Positions 16,475 to 24,326 of a DNA stretch of 64,000 nt are shown here, piece by piece (position 1 is the stretch's first letter; every line of letters starts with the position of its first letter). A program made the translations under genes and the position numbers. Source of the stretch: an uncultured Eubacterium sp. (GTDB taxonomy: Bacteria > Bacillota > Clostridia > Lachnospirales > Lachnospiraceae); assembly GCA_910584645.1 (NCBI GenBank), contig CAJUAU010000011.1:1-64000 (forward strand). The letters run 5' to 3'. Under the pieces are notes generated by a model that saw only the letters and a list, made by a program, of their open reading frames with translations, did not search any database and was not told where the DNA came from.

Positions 16475-17472
16475 CCGTCCCTGTCAGCTGCCCTCTGTGC
16501 CATCCATTCCACCTGCCGCCGGTAGATCCGGTTCTCATGAAAAATATCCTGATACATCAGATCTCCCTGGCCGTTCATCTCGATGATCTTTGGTCTCAGG
16601 GATCCCCGTTCCAGAAGCACATCAATTCCCGCCATCCTCAGTTCCGGAAAACAGGACATCGCCTTTTCGCATAAGGCATTGATCTCGCAGACCACCTTAT
16701 CCGAGAGCCCCAGATCCGAAAATGCCAGAGGGGAATTATTCAGATGAAGATTTGTCACCGGACCGGAAGAACACCTTGCCACCACAAATTCACATCTCCC
16801 AAACTGCCAGACCACCCGGAGGTCATAGCTTTTCCCTCCAAAGGAAGATTTTGGGTGCCAGCGCTCCACCACCGCTCCCAGAGACAGTACTGCATCCAGA
16901 AGCCGGAAAATCTCCTGAGCATTTTCCATACGCCGGAGCTTCTTTGTATTCACCAGCTCTTCCCTTTGAAGGATACAGGAAGTATACGCCGTCATCCTGC
17001 CTCTCCCCGGCGCCAGACGGAATGCGGTAACTCCCGCAGCACCAGAACTATTAACAGGCTTAATAAACACAGAATAAATTCTATGATGCCTCATGGCATC
17101 CATAAGCTGTTCTGTGTTTTCAATCTTTTCTCTCAGCAGCTCCGTCACCGGAACCTGATTTTCAACCAATATTTCCTTACACTGCCTTTTATCCAGCAGA
17201 CGGAGGATCTCACAGGGAGGGTTCAAAAAAAAGCCCCCTGCTTTCCCGAACCCTTTCATCTGCTGTTGAAAGGATGCCAGATGATCCTTCATTTGAAAAA
17301 GATCACTGCTCTTATAAGAGGGAGGATCCAGCTTCACCACATCCCCGTGAAACTCCATCCCCCCTGCTGTCTGCCAGTCCACAAACCGGACCGGCTTATG
17401 TAATTCCCCGGCGGCCCGGAGAAAATATTCTGTCCGTCTTGTCCCCGGTTCTCCGACCAATACAATCCCCAT
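16471..17472 (-). CDS. STM4014-family ATP-grasp protein
   Basis: ATP-grasp ligase-like protein of about 333 residues. Visible are FIKPVNSSGAAGVTAFR (the grasp loop), SYDLRVVWQFGRCEFV, and the metal-binding IDVLLERGSLRPKIIEMNGQGD. Enzymes of this fold join a carboxylate to an amine or thiol using ATP, which would fit amide or ester formation on a peptide or small molecule; this is inference. The start ATG is preceded by ggtgag. It lies 14 bp downstream of the STM4015-type gene and overlaps the hydrolase gene. Confidence 0.78.
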   Translation of the reverse strand: MGIVLVGEPGTRRTEYFLRAAGELHKPVRFVDWQTAGGMEFHGDVVKLDPPSYKSSDLFQMKDHLASFQQQMKGFGKAGGFFLNPPCEILRLLDKRQCKEILVENQVPVTELLREKIENTEQLMDAMRHHRIYSVFIKPVNSSGAAGVTAFRLAPGRGRMTAYTSCILQREELVNTKKLRRMENAQEIFRLLDAVLSLGAVVERWHPKSSFGGKSYDLRVVWQFGRCEFVVARCSSGPVTNLHLNNSPLAFSDLGLSDKVVCEINALCEKAMSCFPELRMAGIDVLLERGSLRPKIIEMNGQGDLMYQDIFHENRIYRRQVEWMAQRAADRDG

Positions 17473-17486
17473 AGATCTCACCAGAA

Positions 17487-18350
17487 TTATTCGGTAAGCA
17501 TCGGATAGCGGTAGATCTCTCCGTCGTACTCATCGTCCTCCTGCTGGTCGCTTACATCCACCTTGGCAGACAGCCCTTCCAGCTTTTCCATCATAGCCTC
17601 CGACATATAATGATACTCCAGATTCACCTCTTTGACATTATCATAAGCAGGCAGCTTCTTTAACAGTATCTCACCGCCCTGATCCGTCAATGTCCCCTTG
17701 GAAAGATCCAGGGTGTCGATCTGTTTCATGTATTTGCTGTCACAGACAAGTTCTGCCACCTCGTCCTGAATTTCACTGTCCATGATACCAAGAGAACGAA
17801 GTTTCGGAAAATCTGACTTTTCCAACAGGTTTTTTACGTCTTCCACTCCGCCGTCAAAACCATAGTCCTCCACACCAAGATACAGCGCCAGTTCTTCCAG
17901 TTCCGGCAGTTCCGCCTCCGCGATGCTGGCCAGCACTTCTTTGGGAAGACCGCCGCAGATGATCTCCAGACGCTTTAACTTCGGATGATGGATCTTTCCA
18001 AGGCTCAGATTTGTCCCTCCCTTGACCGTCAGGGTTTCCAGTCCCGGAAGCGCCTCCCAGAGTGCGGAATAGTCTGCCTGCTCGATCCAGGACACCTCAC
18101 ACTCCTCAAAATCCATATCCCCCACAAACAGACTCTTGATCCCCTTAAATTTTTCTTTATTTGCCACGATACTGTCGATGATGGGCTGGGCGCCATTATC
18201 CCAGGATTCTCCCCAGCACCCTATGATGATCTCTTCCAGTTCCGGCAGCTGCGGATCTGCCAGGATCTCTTCTGCCATAGTCTGTGCATTCTTTTTTCCA
18301 TCTTCGTAATCTTCCCACTCATATACATACTTTTTACTCTTTTCTGCCAT
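17487..18350 (-). CDS. STM4015-family leucine-rich-repeat protein
   Basis: Cytoplasmic protein of 287 residues (no signal peptide) with LRR-type spacing across about residues 85-260, for example LPGLETLTVKGGTNLSLGK, HPKLKRLEIICGG and LPELEELALYLGV. It is strongly acidic. First gene of the cluster, with a good ggaggt and its own promoter. In related clusters the LRR protein always travels with the two radical SAM proteins, the hydrolase and the ATP-grasp protein; it may be scaffold, sensor or substrate. None of these is demonstrated. Confidence 0.8.
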   Translation of the reverse strand: MAEKSKKYVYEWEDYEDGKKNAQTMAEEILADPQLPELEEIIIGCWGESWDNGAQPIIDSIVANKEKFKGIKSLFVGDMDFEECEVSWIEQADYSALWEALPGLETLTVKGGTNLSLGKIHHPKLKRLEIICGGLPKEVLASIAEAELPELEELALYLGVEDYGFDGGVEDVKNLLEKSDFPKLRSLGIMDSEIQDEVAELVCDSKYMKQIDTLDLSKGTLTDQGGEILLKKLPAYDNVKEVNLEYHYMSEAMMEKLEGLSAKVDVSDQQEDDEYDGEIYRYPMLTE

Positions 18351-18434
18351 AAAATAAGACCTCCATTCCTTTTCCCGGCTTCACTCGACGACACGGATCT
18401 GAATTCATCTCCGAACCGCAATCTCACCAGGGAT

Positions 18435-18462
18435 AACATAATATAAATCTATTTTAACACAA
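18435..18462 (-). promoter_or_regulatory. Likely promoter of the STM4011-4015 type operon
   Basis: Minus strand TTGTGT, 16 bp, TATGTT, about 85 bp upstream of the first gene. The 210 bp gap up to the methyltransferase gene holds nothing else that was recognised. Confidence 0.5.
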
Positions 18463-18561
18463 TCCCCCTGGGCTGTCATCTATTACCTTTTTATAAACTT
18501 TTCTCTCCAGTTGATATCAAATCTTACCTTATTCACTTCAAATAGCTGGTGAACTTCCCTC

Positions 18562-19482
18562 CTAATAGTTTACAATTAAAATTTCCCGTGTCACTGATTT
18601 TCTATTTTTCCTCTGATAGTTTGCATTATGGTACGCATACTCCAGATCGATCTGTCTGTAATCTGCCCTGTCTTTTATCCATGTTTCCAATATTTCGTTT
18701 CTTCTCCCTTTGGATTCGATGACATTTGATAACGCAAACCGGATATGCCGGCGGGATAAAGCATCCAGCAGTTCCAGCAGATCCCTTTCGTCCTCTTCCC
18801 TCCAGCCTCCGTTCTCATTATAGGCGGCACAGGTAATAAGATAGGGGGGGTCTGCATAAACAAAATCCCCAGGTTTAAGGCGGTCCAGATCCATATCTTT
18901 AAAATTCAGATTGGTAAACACCGCTTTCTGTGTATGCAGCAGATTGAGAAAAGCAGATAATTTACCATACATGTTCTGATTGAAGTCCCTCTTTCCCGGC
19001 GGCAGATTGAAACCGCCCTTCTGGTTAAAGCGGATCTGATTATTAAAGGCATAGATGATCAGTGTATATAATTTTATGTAATAGTCATCATCCTGAACCT
19101 CTGCCTGGTTGACATCCTGACGCAGCTTCATATAAGGTTCCCGGTTATAGGCACTCAATCCGTCACTGCTGCTGCAGCCATAATATTTATATCCCTTTGT
19201 TTTTACGTCGGACAAACCATAAATCCGGATGACATCTTCAAGCCGGTTTATGAATTCCCAGCTGTCAAGCCTCTGCATGACAGAGTACAGATTTATCAAC
19301 GGCGTGCAGCTGTCATTGTAAATGTGCGCCTTTGCCGCCACGTTGATCCCTACATTACATCCTCCACAAAACAGATCTACAAAAGTTCCTATCTGCCCTG
19401 GAAACAGCGGCAATATCTGGGGTAAAAGCCTGTACTTTCCCCCGGTATAATTTAATGGTGACTGTATCATAGTTTCCCTCAT
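18562..19482 (-). CDS. DNA adenine methyltransferase, D12 class (second of pair)
   Basis: N6-adenine DNA methyltransferase of 306 residues. D12-class signatures: LNYTGGKYRLLPQI (motif X), VDLFCGGCNVG (SAM-binding motif I), and ADPPYL (catalytic DPPY). Start supported by aaaggaag seven bases upstream. It lies two bases behind a second, different D12 methyltransferase. Tandem methyltransferases are typical of type IIS systems with asymmetric sites, one enzyme per strand, but no endonuclease gene was found on either side. Confidence 0.88.
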   Translation of the reverse strand: MRETMIQSPLNYTGGKYRLLPQILPLFPGQIGTFVDLFCGGCNVGINVAAKAHIYNDSCTPLINLYSVMQRLDSWEFINRLEDVIRIYGLSDVKTKGYKYYGCSSSDGLSAYNREPYMKLRQDVNQAEVQDDDYYIKLYTLIIYAFNNQIRFNQKGGFNLPPGKRDFNQNMYGKLSAFLNLLHTQKAVFTNLNFKDMDLDRLKPGDFVYADPPYLITCAAYNENGGWREEDERDLLELLDALSRRHIRFALSNVIESKGRRNEILETWIKDRADYRQIDLEYAYHNANYQRKNRKSVTREILIVNY

Positions 19483-19484
19483 TC

Positions 19485-20507
19485 TTACTTCCTTTGGTCA
19501 CAGATGCAAAGAAATAACCGTTCCTGATTGTCGGCTATATCTGACTTGCCCGTTGTAAAAGCTTTATAATTTTCCGAAAATACTTTTACTTCCCCTTTAT
19601 TGTTTAATATTCTAAAAATATCCTCATCTGAAATCTTCGCGTTGGAACGATCATTTCCCTTTGCAGCCATATTATTATAAGAAAGCAGGATATACCGGCA
19701 GTCAAGATTTTGAATCAGGTCTTCAAATGCCTCCGCCGCACTTTTCGTACAATACCTGCTCTTTAAGTGGCTCCGGTCCATCTTCCTGGCAACACCAAAC
19801 ACCTCAGGCTTTTCCCACCGCGCCACATTTTCCAGCAAATGATAGGCATCACAGTACTGTCTGGAATTATAAGGCGGATCTATGTAAACCAGGTCTGCTG
19901 ATATCTCCCTGGCAAGACAATTGGAATCCACATTAAAGCATTGATTCTTCGGATGATTCCCTTCGCTTACATCCGGCAGGGACAGTTCAAGATGTGCATC
20001 GAATTCAACACCTCGTCGATATGCGTCATAATGTCCGCAGGTTTTGGCTATTTTATCCATGGCGTAAAGCAAGGAAGTGATCAAGATCGCCCGTTCCCTG
20101 AAATTAATTCTGCCCTGCTCATATTTGACCTCTATGTCCTCCCGGATAAAACCTATCCTGGAACAATCCTCCAAACTAAAATAAGTATTGGCAAAATTCT
20201 GTGTCATATAATTTTCTTCCGTTCCCTGCCCAGCATTGTAAGCGTCGATCATAGTTTCCAATAGATCTTTATGATAGGGCTCGGCGGAAAACCAGGCATA
20301 ATTAGAGATATAATTACTGTATAAAATATCGTTTGTGATCAGCTGTTTTTCCTGGAATGCAGATGCCACCGCCCCCGTTCCCGCAAAAATATCCACAACA
20401 GTTTTTACATTTTCACACTCATCTTCCACCACTTTCTGGATGAACGGAAGCAGGCGGTATTTATTTCCCAGATACCGTCTATTGTTGATTTTAGTGGTTT
20501 TAGCCAT
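19485..20507 (-). CDS. DNA adenine methyltransferase, D12 class (first of pair)
   Basis: N6-adenine DNA methyltransferase of 340 residues. Signatures are RRYLGNKYRLLPFI, VVDIFAGTGAVASAF and YIDPPYNSRQYCDAYHLLENV, with a long insert between motif I and DPPYN. It is only distantly similar to its downstream partner, so this is not a recent duplication. Recognition sequence cannot be read from the protein. It has its own promoter at 20593-20621 and a good ribosome site. Confidence 0.88.
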   Translation of the reverse strand: MAKTTKINNRRYLGNKYRLLPFIQKVVEDECENVKTVVDIFAGTGAVASAFQEKQLITNDILYSNYISNYAWFSAEPYHKDLLETMIDAYNAGQGTEENYMTQNFANTYFSLEDCSRIGFIREDIEVKYEQGRINFRERAILITSLLYAMDKIAKTCGHYDAYRRGVEFDAHLELSLPDVSEGNHPKNQCFNVDSNCLAREISADLVYIDPPYNSRQYCDAYHLLENVARWEKPEVFGVARKMDRSHLKSRYCTKSAAEAFEDLIQNLDCRYILLSYNNMAAKGNDRSNAKISDEDIFRILNNKGEVKVFSENYKAFTTGKSDIADNQERLFLCICDQRK

Positions 20508-20592
20508 TTGTATTTCCTCTTACTATGTTCTTTCTTAACCCCTCATGCAGACATGGTGCATTCTTATTCTCCCGGCTCTGCTTTTACATTAA

Positions 20593-20621
20593 AGTATACC
20601 ACATCTGCCCCCCGTTCTCAA
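20593..20621 (-). promoter_or_regulatory. Promoter of the methyltransferase pair
   Basis: Minus strand TTGAGA, 17 bp, TATACT; transcription would start about 80 bp ahead of the first methyltransferase. Confidence 0.65.
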
Positions 20622-20650
20622 TTGTTGTTTCCTGCCACGTCTTTTCAGAT

Positions 20651-20679
20651 TTGATTCCCGGAGGTTTTTCTGTTATACT
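20651..20679 (+). promoter_or_regulatory. Promoter of thiW-thiM
   Basis: TTGATT, 17 bp, TATACT. The start point near 20686 leaves a leader of only about 40 bases before thiW, too short for a TPP riboswitch. Confidence 0.65.
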
Positions 20680-20723
20680 TAGCTCGACACTAAACCAGAA
20701 CCGGTCGGAACGGAGAATAACCA

Positions 20724-21215
20724 ATGAATCTGAAAAAATCCTGCTTTACCGCATTTATGTCCTGCATCAGCTTTATCCTGTCAACCTTTGTATCTTTTCC
20801 TTTTGTCGTACCCTTTCAGCACTGCTGTAACGTGATCTGCGCGGTGATCCTCGGTCCGGTCTATGGATTCGTCTCCGCACTGATCACAGGGTGTATGAGG
20901 ATGCTTCTGACTGGCAGGCCTGTTACCGCCATAATCGGAGCTGTCATAGGCGCTCTGTTATCAGGACTTTTTTACACTTTTTCAAAGAAAATGATCCTGG
21001 CAGTAGCCGGGGAGATCATCGGCACCGGACTGATCAGTGCCCTTTTGAGTTATTATGTCATGAAATATGGCTTTGGCGTAACCCTCTCCACCCCTCTCTA
21101 CTATATTCCGCTGTTTATGCCCGCCTGTATCACGGGGGCGTTTCTGGGGTATGCCATACTAGTCCTTCTTAAGAGATCCGGTTCATTATCGAAAATACGG
21201 GAGATGTTAAAATGA
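20724..21215 (+). CDS. thiW: ThiW, thiazole-precursor ECF transporter S component
   Basis: Substrate-binding membrane subunit of an energy-coupling-factor transporter, thought to import the thiazole moiety of thiamine (hydroxyethylthiazole). 163 residues with about five hydrophobic helices; FPFVVPFQHCCNVICAVILG and the RMLLTGRP loop resemble ThiW. It overlaps thiM by four bases (ATGA), which supports the substrate. It would share the EcfA1-A2-T module encoded at 46.3-48.9 kb. Confidence 0.85.
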   Translation: MNLKKSCFTAFMSCISFILSTFVSFPFVVPFQHCCNVICAVILGPVYGFVSALITGCMRMLLTGRPVTAIIGAVIGALLSGLFYTFSKKMILAVAGEIIGTGLISALLSYYVMKYGFGVTLSTPLYYIPLFMPACITGAFLGYAILVLLKRSGSLSKIREMLK

Positions 21216-22033
21216 TAGGGGAAGATTTGATCATAAAAAATATTAATAAAATGGAACCAAAAATCCACTCCATAACAAATACCATCACCATCAACGACTG
21301 CGCCAATATCCTTTTGGCAGCCGGTGGGCATGCCACCATGGCATCCGATGTGGCGGAAGCAGCTGAGATGACCTCCCACTGCGATGGTCTTGTACTGAAT
21401 CTGGGAGCAGTTTCCTCTCTGGAAGCAATGCTGGCAGCGGGGAAGGAGGCCAACCGTCTGGGACATCCTGTCGTCCTGGATCCGGTGGCTGCCGGTGCCA
21501 CTTCCCTCCGGAAAAATGCCTGTCAGCGTCTTTTATCAGAACTACACTTTTCCGCTATCCGGGGCAATGCCTCTGAGATCCAGACTCTTTCCGATCTCCT
21601 CACGAATCCCGGAGACACCACAGAATCCTTTGTGGATACCCCAGAAGCGGAGATCATGCAGCAGAAAAATCTGGAGATCTGCCGTGAGAACGCCCGCTGT
21701 CTATCCCAGTATACGGATGCCCTTGTCGTGGTATCCGGAAAAGAGGATCTGGTGGTGTACCAGGATCAATGTGAAATGATACAGGGCGGCTCTCCCCTCT
21801 CCGCCCGGATCACTGGCAGTGGCTGTATGCTCACCGAACTCATCTGCCTGTGTATGGCTGCAAACCCCGAAGATCACTGGGGTGCAGTCTGTACCGCAGT
21901 CCGTCAGATGAATCTTGCCGCAGAAAAAGCAGCCCGGAAAACCCAGGCTGCCGAAGGGGGGACAATGTCCTTCCGAATGTATCTCATCGATGAGATCAGC
22001 AGACAGTTTACAGGTGGAGTACCCGGTCTCTGA
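21212..22033 (+). CDS. thiM: Hydroxyethylthiazole kinase ThiM
   Basis: Phosphorylates 4-methyl-5-(2-hydroxyethyl)thiazole with ATP, salvaging it for thiamine phosphate synthesis. 273 residues of ribokinase fold: VHSITNTITINDCANILLAAG, LVLNLGAV, PVVLDPVAAGAT, SAIRGNASEI and the catalytic RITGSGCML. It works with ThiW. Its last 26 bp overlap the 3' end of the convergent nrdD, so the two mRNAs are complementary at their ends and no terminator separates them. Confidence 0.95.
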   Translation: MIGEDLIIKNINKMEPKIHSITNTITINDCANILLAAGGHATMASDVAEAAEMTSHCDGLVLNLGAVSSLEAMLAAGKEANRLGHPVVLDPVAAGATSLRKNACQRLLSELHFSAIRGNASEIQTLSDLLTNPGDTTESFVDTPEAEIMQQKNLEICRENARCLSQYTDALVVVSGKEDLVVYQDQCEMIQGGSPLSARITGSGCMLTELICLCMAANPEDHWGAVCTAVRQMNLAAEKAARKTQAAEGGTMSFRMYLIDEISRQFTGGVPGL

Positions 22034-24185
22034 TCTCCTGGGTGCGTCCCTGGTTCCAGAACTGGGTTCCAATATATCCACAGGTACGTCTCGCCACAAA
22101 AAGTTTTGTCTGGTCGTGACAGCCACAGTTGGGGCACTGCCACATAAGCTTGCCAGAATCATCTTCTTTGATCACCACTTCACCGGAGTAGCCGCATTCA
22201 TCACAAAAATCGCTCTTTGTATTCAGTTCCGCATACATGATATTATCATAAATATGGCGCATAACTGAGAGGACCGCCGGAATATTATCCTGCATATTCG
22301 GCACCTCTACATAGCTGATCGCCCCTCCCGGCGACAGCTTCTGAAACTCAGATTCAAAACTGAGCTTACGGAAGGCATCGATTTCTTCTGTCACATGAAT
22401 ATGATAACTGTTGGTGATATAATTCTTATCGGTTACGCCCTGGATCACGCCAAAACGTTTCTGCAGGCATTTGGCAAACTTATAAGTGGTAGATTCCATC
22501 GGTGTTCCGTATACAGAATAGCTTATATGCTCCTGTACTTTCCATTCCCCACATTTGTCATTCAGCCGCTTCATCACCGCCAGGGCAAAATCTCTCGCTT
22601 CTGGATCCGTGTGGGATTTTCCCGTCATCCGCACACACATCTCATACAGTCCCGCATAGCCAAGGGAGATGGTAGAATATCCGTCATACAGCAGTTTATC
22701 GATCTTTTCTCCCTTATCCAGCCTTGCCAGTGCCCCATGCTGCCACAAGATCGGAGCCACATCCGATACGGTTCCTTTGAGTCTTTCATGGCGGCAGCGC
22801 AGCGCCCGGTGGCACAGCTCCAGCCTCTCATCTAATATTTTCCAGAACTTGTCCATGTCTCCATAGGAAGAACATGCCACATCCACTAGATTTATCGTCA
22901 CGACTCCCTGGTTGAACCGTCCATAATATTTATGGCTTCCGTCCGGATTTCTCTGTCCGTCTTCTACCGTGAGGAAGGAACGGCAGCCCATACAGGTATA
23001 CACATCCCCCTGCTTTAGCTGACGCATCACTTTGGCAGATATATAATCCGGTACCATTCTTTTTGCCGTACACTTCGCCGCTAATTTCGTCAAATACCAG
23101 AACTCAGAATCTTCTTCCATATTATCCTCATCCAGTACATAGATCAGTTTCGGAAATGCCGGTGTGATCCACACCCCTTTTTCATTTTTTACTCCCTGGA
23201 TCCGCTGTCCCAGTACCTCTTCGATCAACAGCGCCAGATCATGGCGGGTCTGTCCCTCCACTTCGTCCAGATACATAAACATCGTGACAAAAGGCGCCTG
23301 TCCATTACAGGTCATCAACGTGATCAACTGATACTGGATCGTCTGGATCCCCCGCTTGATCTCGTCGGCAAGCCTCTTTTTCACAATCTCTTCCAGCTTC
23401 GTGTCATTGGAAGAAAGACCCAGGGAAGCAAATTCCTCCTGAACTTCCTTTCTGAGCTTTCTACGGCTGATATCCACAAAAGGAGCCAGATGAGCCAGGG
23501 AAAAAGATTGTCCGCCGTACTGGTTGCTCGCCACCTGCGCCACGATCTGAGTGGTCACATTACATGCCGTATAAAAGGAATGTGGTTTTTCAATCAAAGT
23601 ATCGCTGATCACTGTACCATTCTGAAGCATATCCTCCAGATTGATCAGATCACAGTTATGCTCTTTCTGGGCATAATAATCCGAATCATGAAAATGAATG
23701 ATCCCTTCCTTATGGGCGTCCACGATCTCCTTCGGCAGCAGGAGACGCATCGTCAGATCCTTACTGACCTGCCCCGCCATATAATCCCGCTGTGTGGAAT
23801 TGATGCTGGCATCTTTATTGGAATTTTCCTGATTGACCTCTTCGTTATTGCACTCTATGAGTGACAGGATCTCGCTGTCTGTGGTATTGGCTTTTCTGGC
23901 AATCTCACGCTGGTAACGGTAACGCACATACTTCTGCGCGATCTCATAACCGCCCTCCTGCATAATGCCGACCTCAACCATATCCTGTATACTTTCCACA
24001 TTGACAGCGTGGGAAGCACTTTCAATCCGGTCGGATACCCGGTTCGTCACATCTGCGATCTGAAGCAGCGACAGGCTTTTGTGTTCCTCCACCTCTTTAT
24101 TTGCTTTCTGGATCGCATTACTGATCTTCTCTGGATCAAACTCTACCTCTTCCCCGTTACGCTTGATTACCCTTGTCCTACTCAT
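22008..24185 (-). CDS. nrdD: Anaerobic (class III) ribonucleoside-triphosphate reductase
   Basis: Makes deoxyribonucleoside triphosphates without oxygen using a glycyl radical. About 725 residues; start placed at MSRTRVIKR because ggag is correctly spaced there. N-terminal ATP-cone (about 5-95) for allosteric control, central barrel with YMGCRSFL-type cysteine region, zinc-binding CDECGYSGEV...CPNCGCHD, and C-terminal radical loop RRTCGYIG. The activase gene nrdG is not adjacent. A palindrome matching a NrdR box overlaps its promoter. Confidence 0.96.
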   Translation of the reverse strand: MSRTRVIKRNGEEVEFDPEKISNAIQKANKEVEEHKSLSLLQIADVTNRVSDRIESASHAVNVESIQDMVEVGIMQEGGYEIAQKYVRYRYQREIARKANTTDSEILSLIECNNEEVNQENSNKDASINSTQRDYMAGQVSKDLTMRLLLPKEIVDAHKEGIIHFHDSDYYAQKEHNCDLINLEDMLQNGTVISDTLIEKPHSFYTACNVTTQIVAQVASNQYGGQSFSLAHLAPFVDISRRKLRKEVQEEFASLGLSSNDTKLEEIVKKRLADEIKRGIQTIQYQLITLMTCNGQAPFVTMFMYLDEVEGQTRHDLALLIEEVLGQRIQGVKNEKGVWITPAFPKLIYVLDEDNMEEDSEFWYLTKLAAKCTAKRMVPDYISAKVMRQLKQGDVYTCMGCRSFLTVEDGQRNPDGSHKYYGRFNQGVVTINLVDVACSSYGDMDKFWKILDERLELCHRALRCRHERLKGTVSDVAPILWQHGALARLDKGEKIDKLLYDGYSTISLGYAGLYEMCVRMTGKSHTDPEARDFALAVMKRLNDKCGEWKVQEHISYSVYGTPMESTTYKFAKCLQKRFGVIQGVTDKNYITNSYHIHVTEEIDAFRKLSFESEFQKLSPGGAISYVEVPNMQDNIPAVLSVMRHIYDNIMYAELNTKSDFCDECGYSGEVVIKEDDSGKLMWQCPNCGCHDQTKLFVARRTCGYIGTQFWNQGRTQEIRDRVLHL

Positions 24186-24243
24186 GATTATAATTTCTCC
24201 AATCCGTCTTAACAACTGAATATAGTATTTTTTTATCCCTCAT

Positions 24244-24291
24244 ACACAAGATGTTGTGTTCTATCATATCACTCCCCGGATTAGATGTAAA
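24244..24291 (-). promoter_or_regulatory. nrdD promoter with NrdR-like box
   Basis: Minus strand TTTACA, 17 bp, TATGAT (24263-24291), followed at the start point by acacaagatgttgtgt (24244-24259), a 16 bp palindrome with perfect acacaa/ttgtgt arms. This fits the NrdR consensus and suggests repression when dNTP/ATP is high. A second box, usual for NrdR, was not clearly found. Confidence 0.65.
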
Positions 24292-24326
24292 GGGTAAATT
24301 ATGAAAAAAAAAAAACCATTTTTTCC

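Noticed and set aside
20680..20700. Third MITE end (tagctcgacactaaacc)
   Set aside because: Only the first eight bases match the terminal repeat; the rest diverges, so chance similarity is likely.
20651..20723. TPP riboswitch ahead of thiW
   Set aside because: The promoter leaves only about 40 nt of leader, too short, and the CUGAGA/ACCUGAU elements are absent.
18351..20723. Complete restriction-modification system
   Set aside because: No endonuclease or specificity gene was found beside the two methyltransferases.
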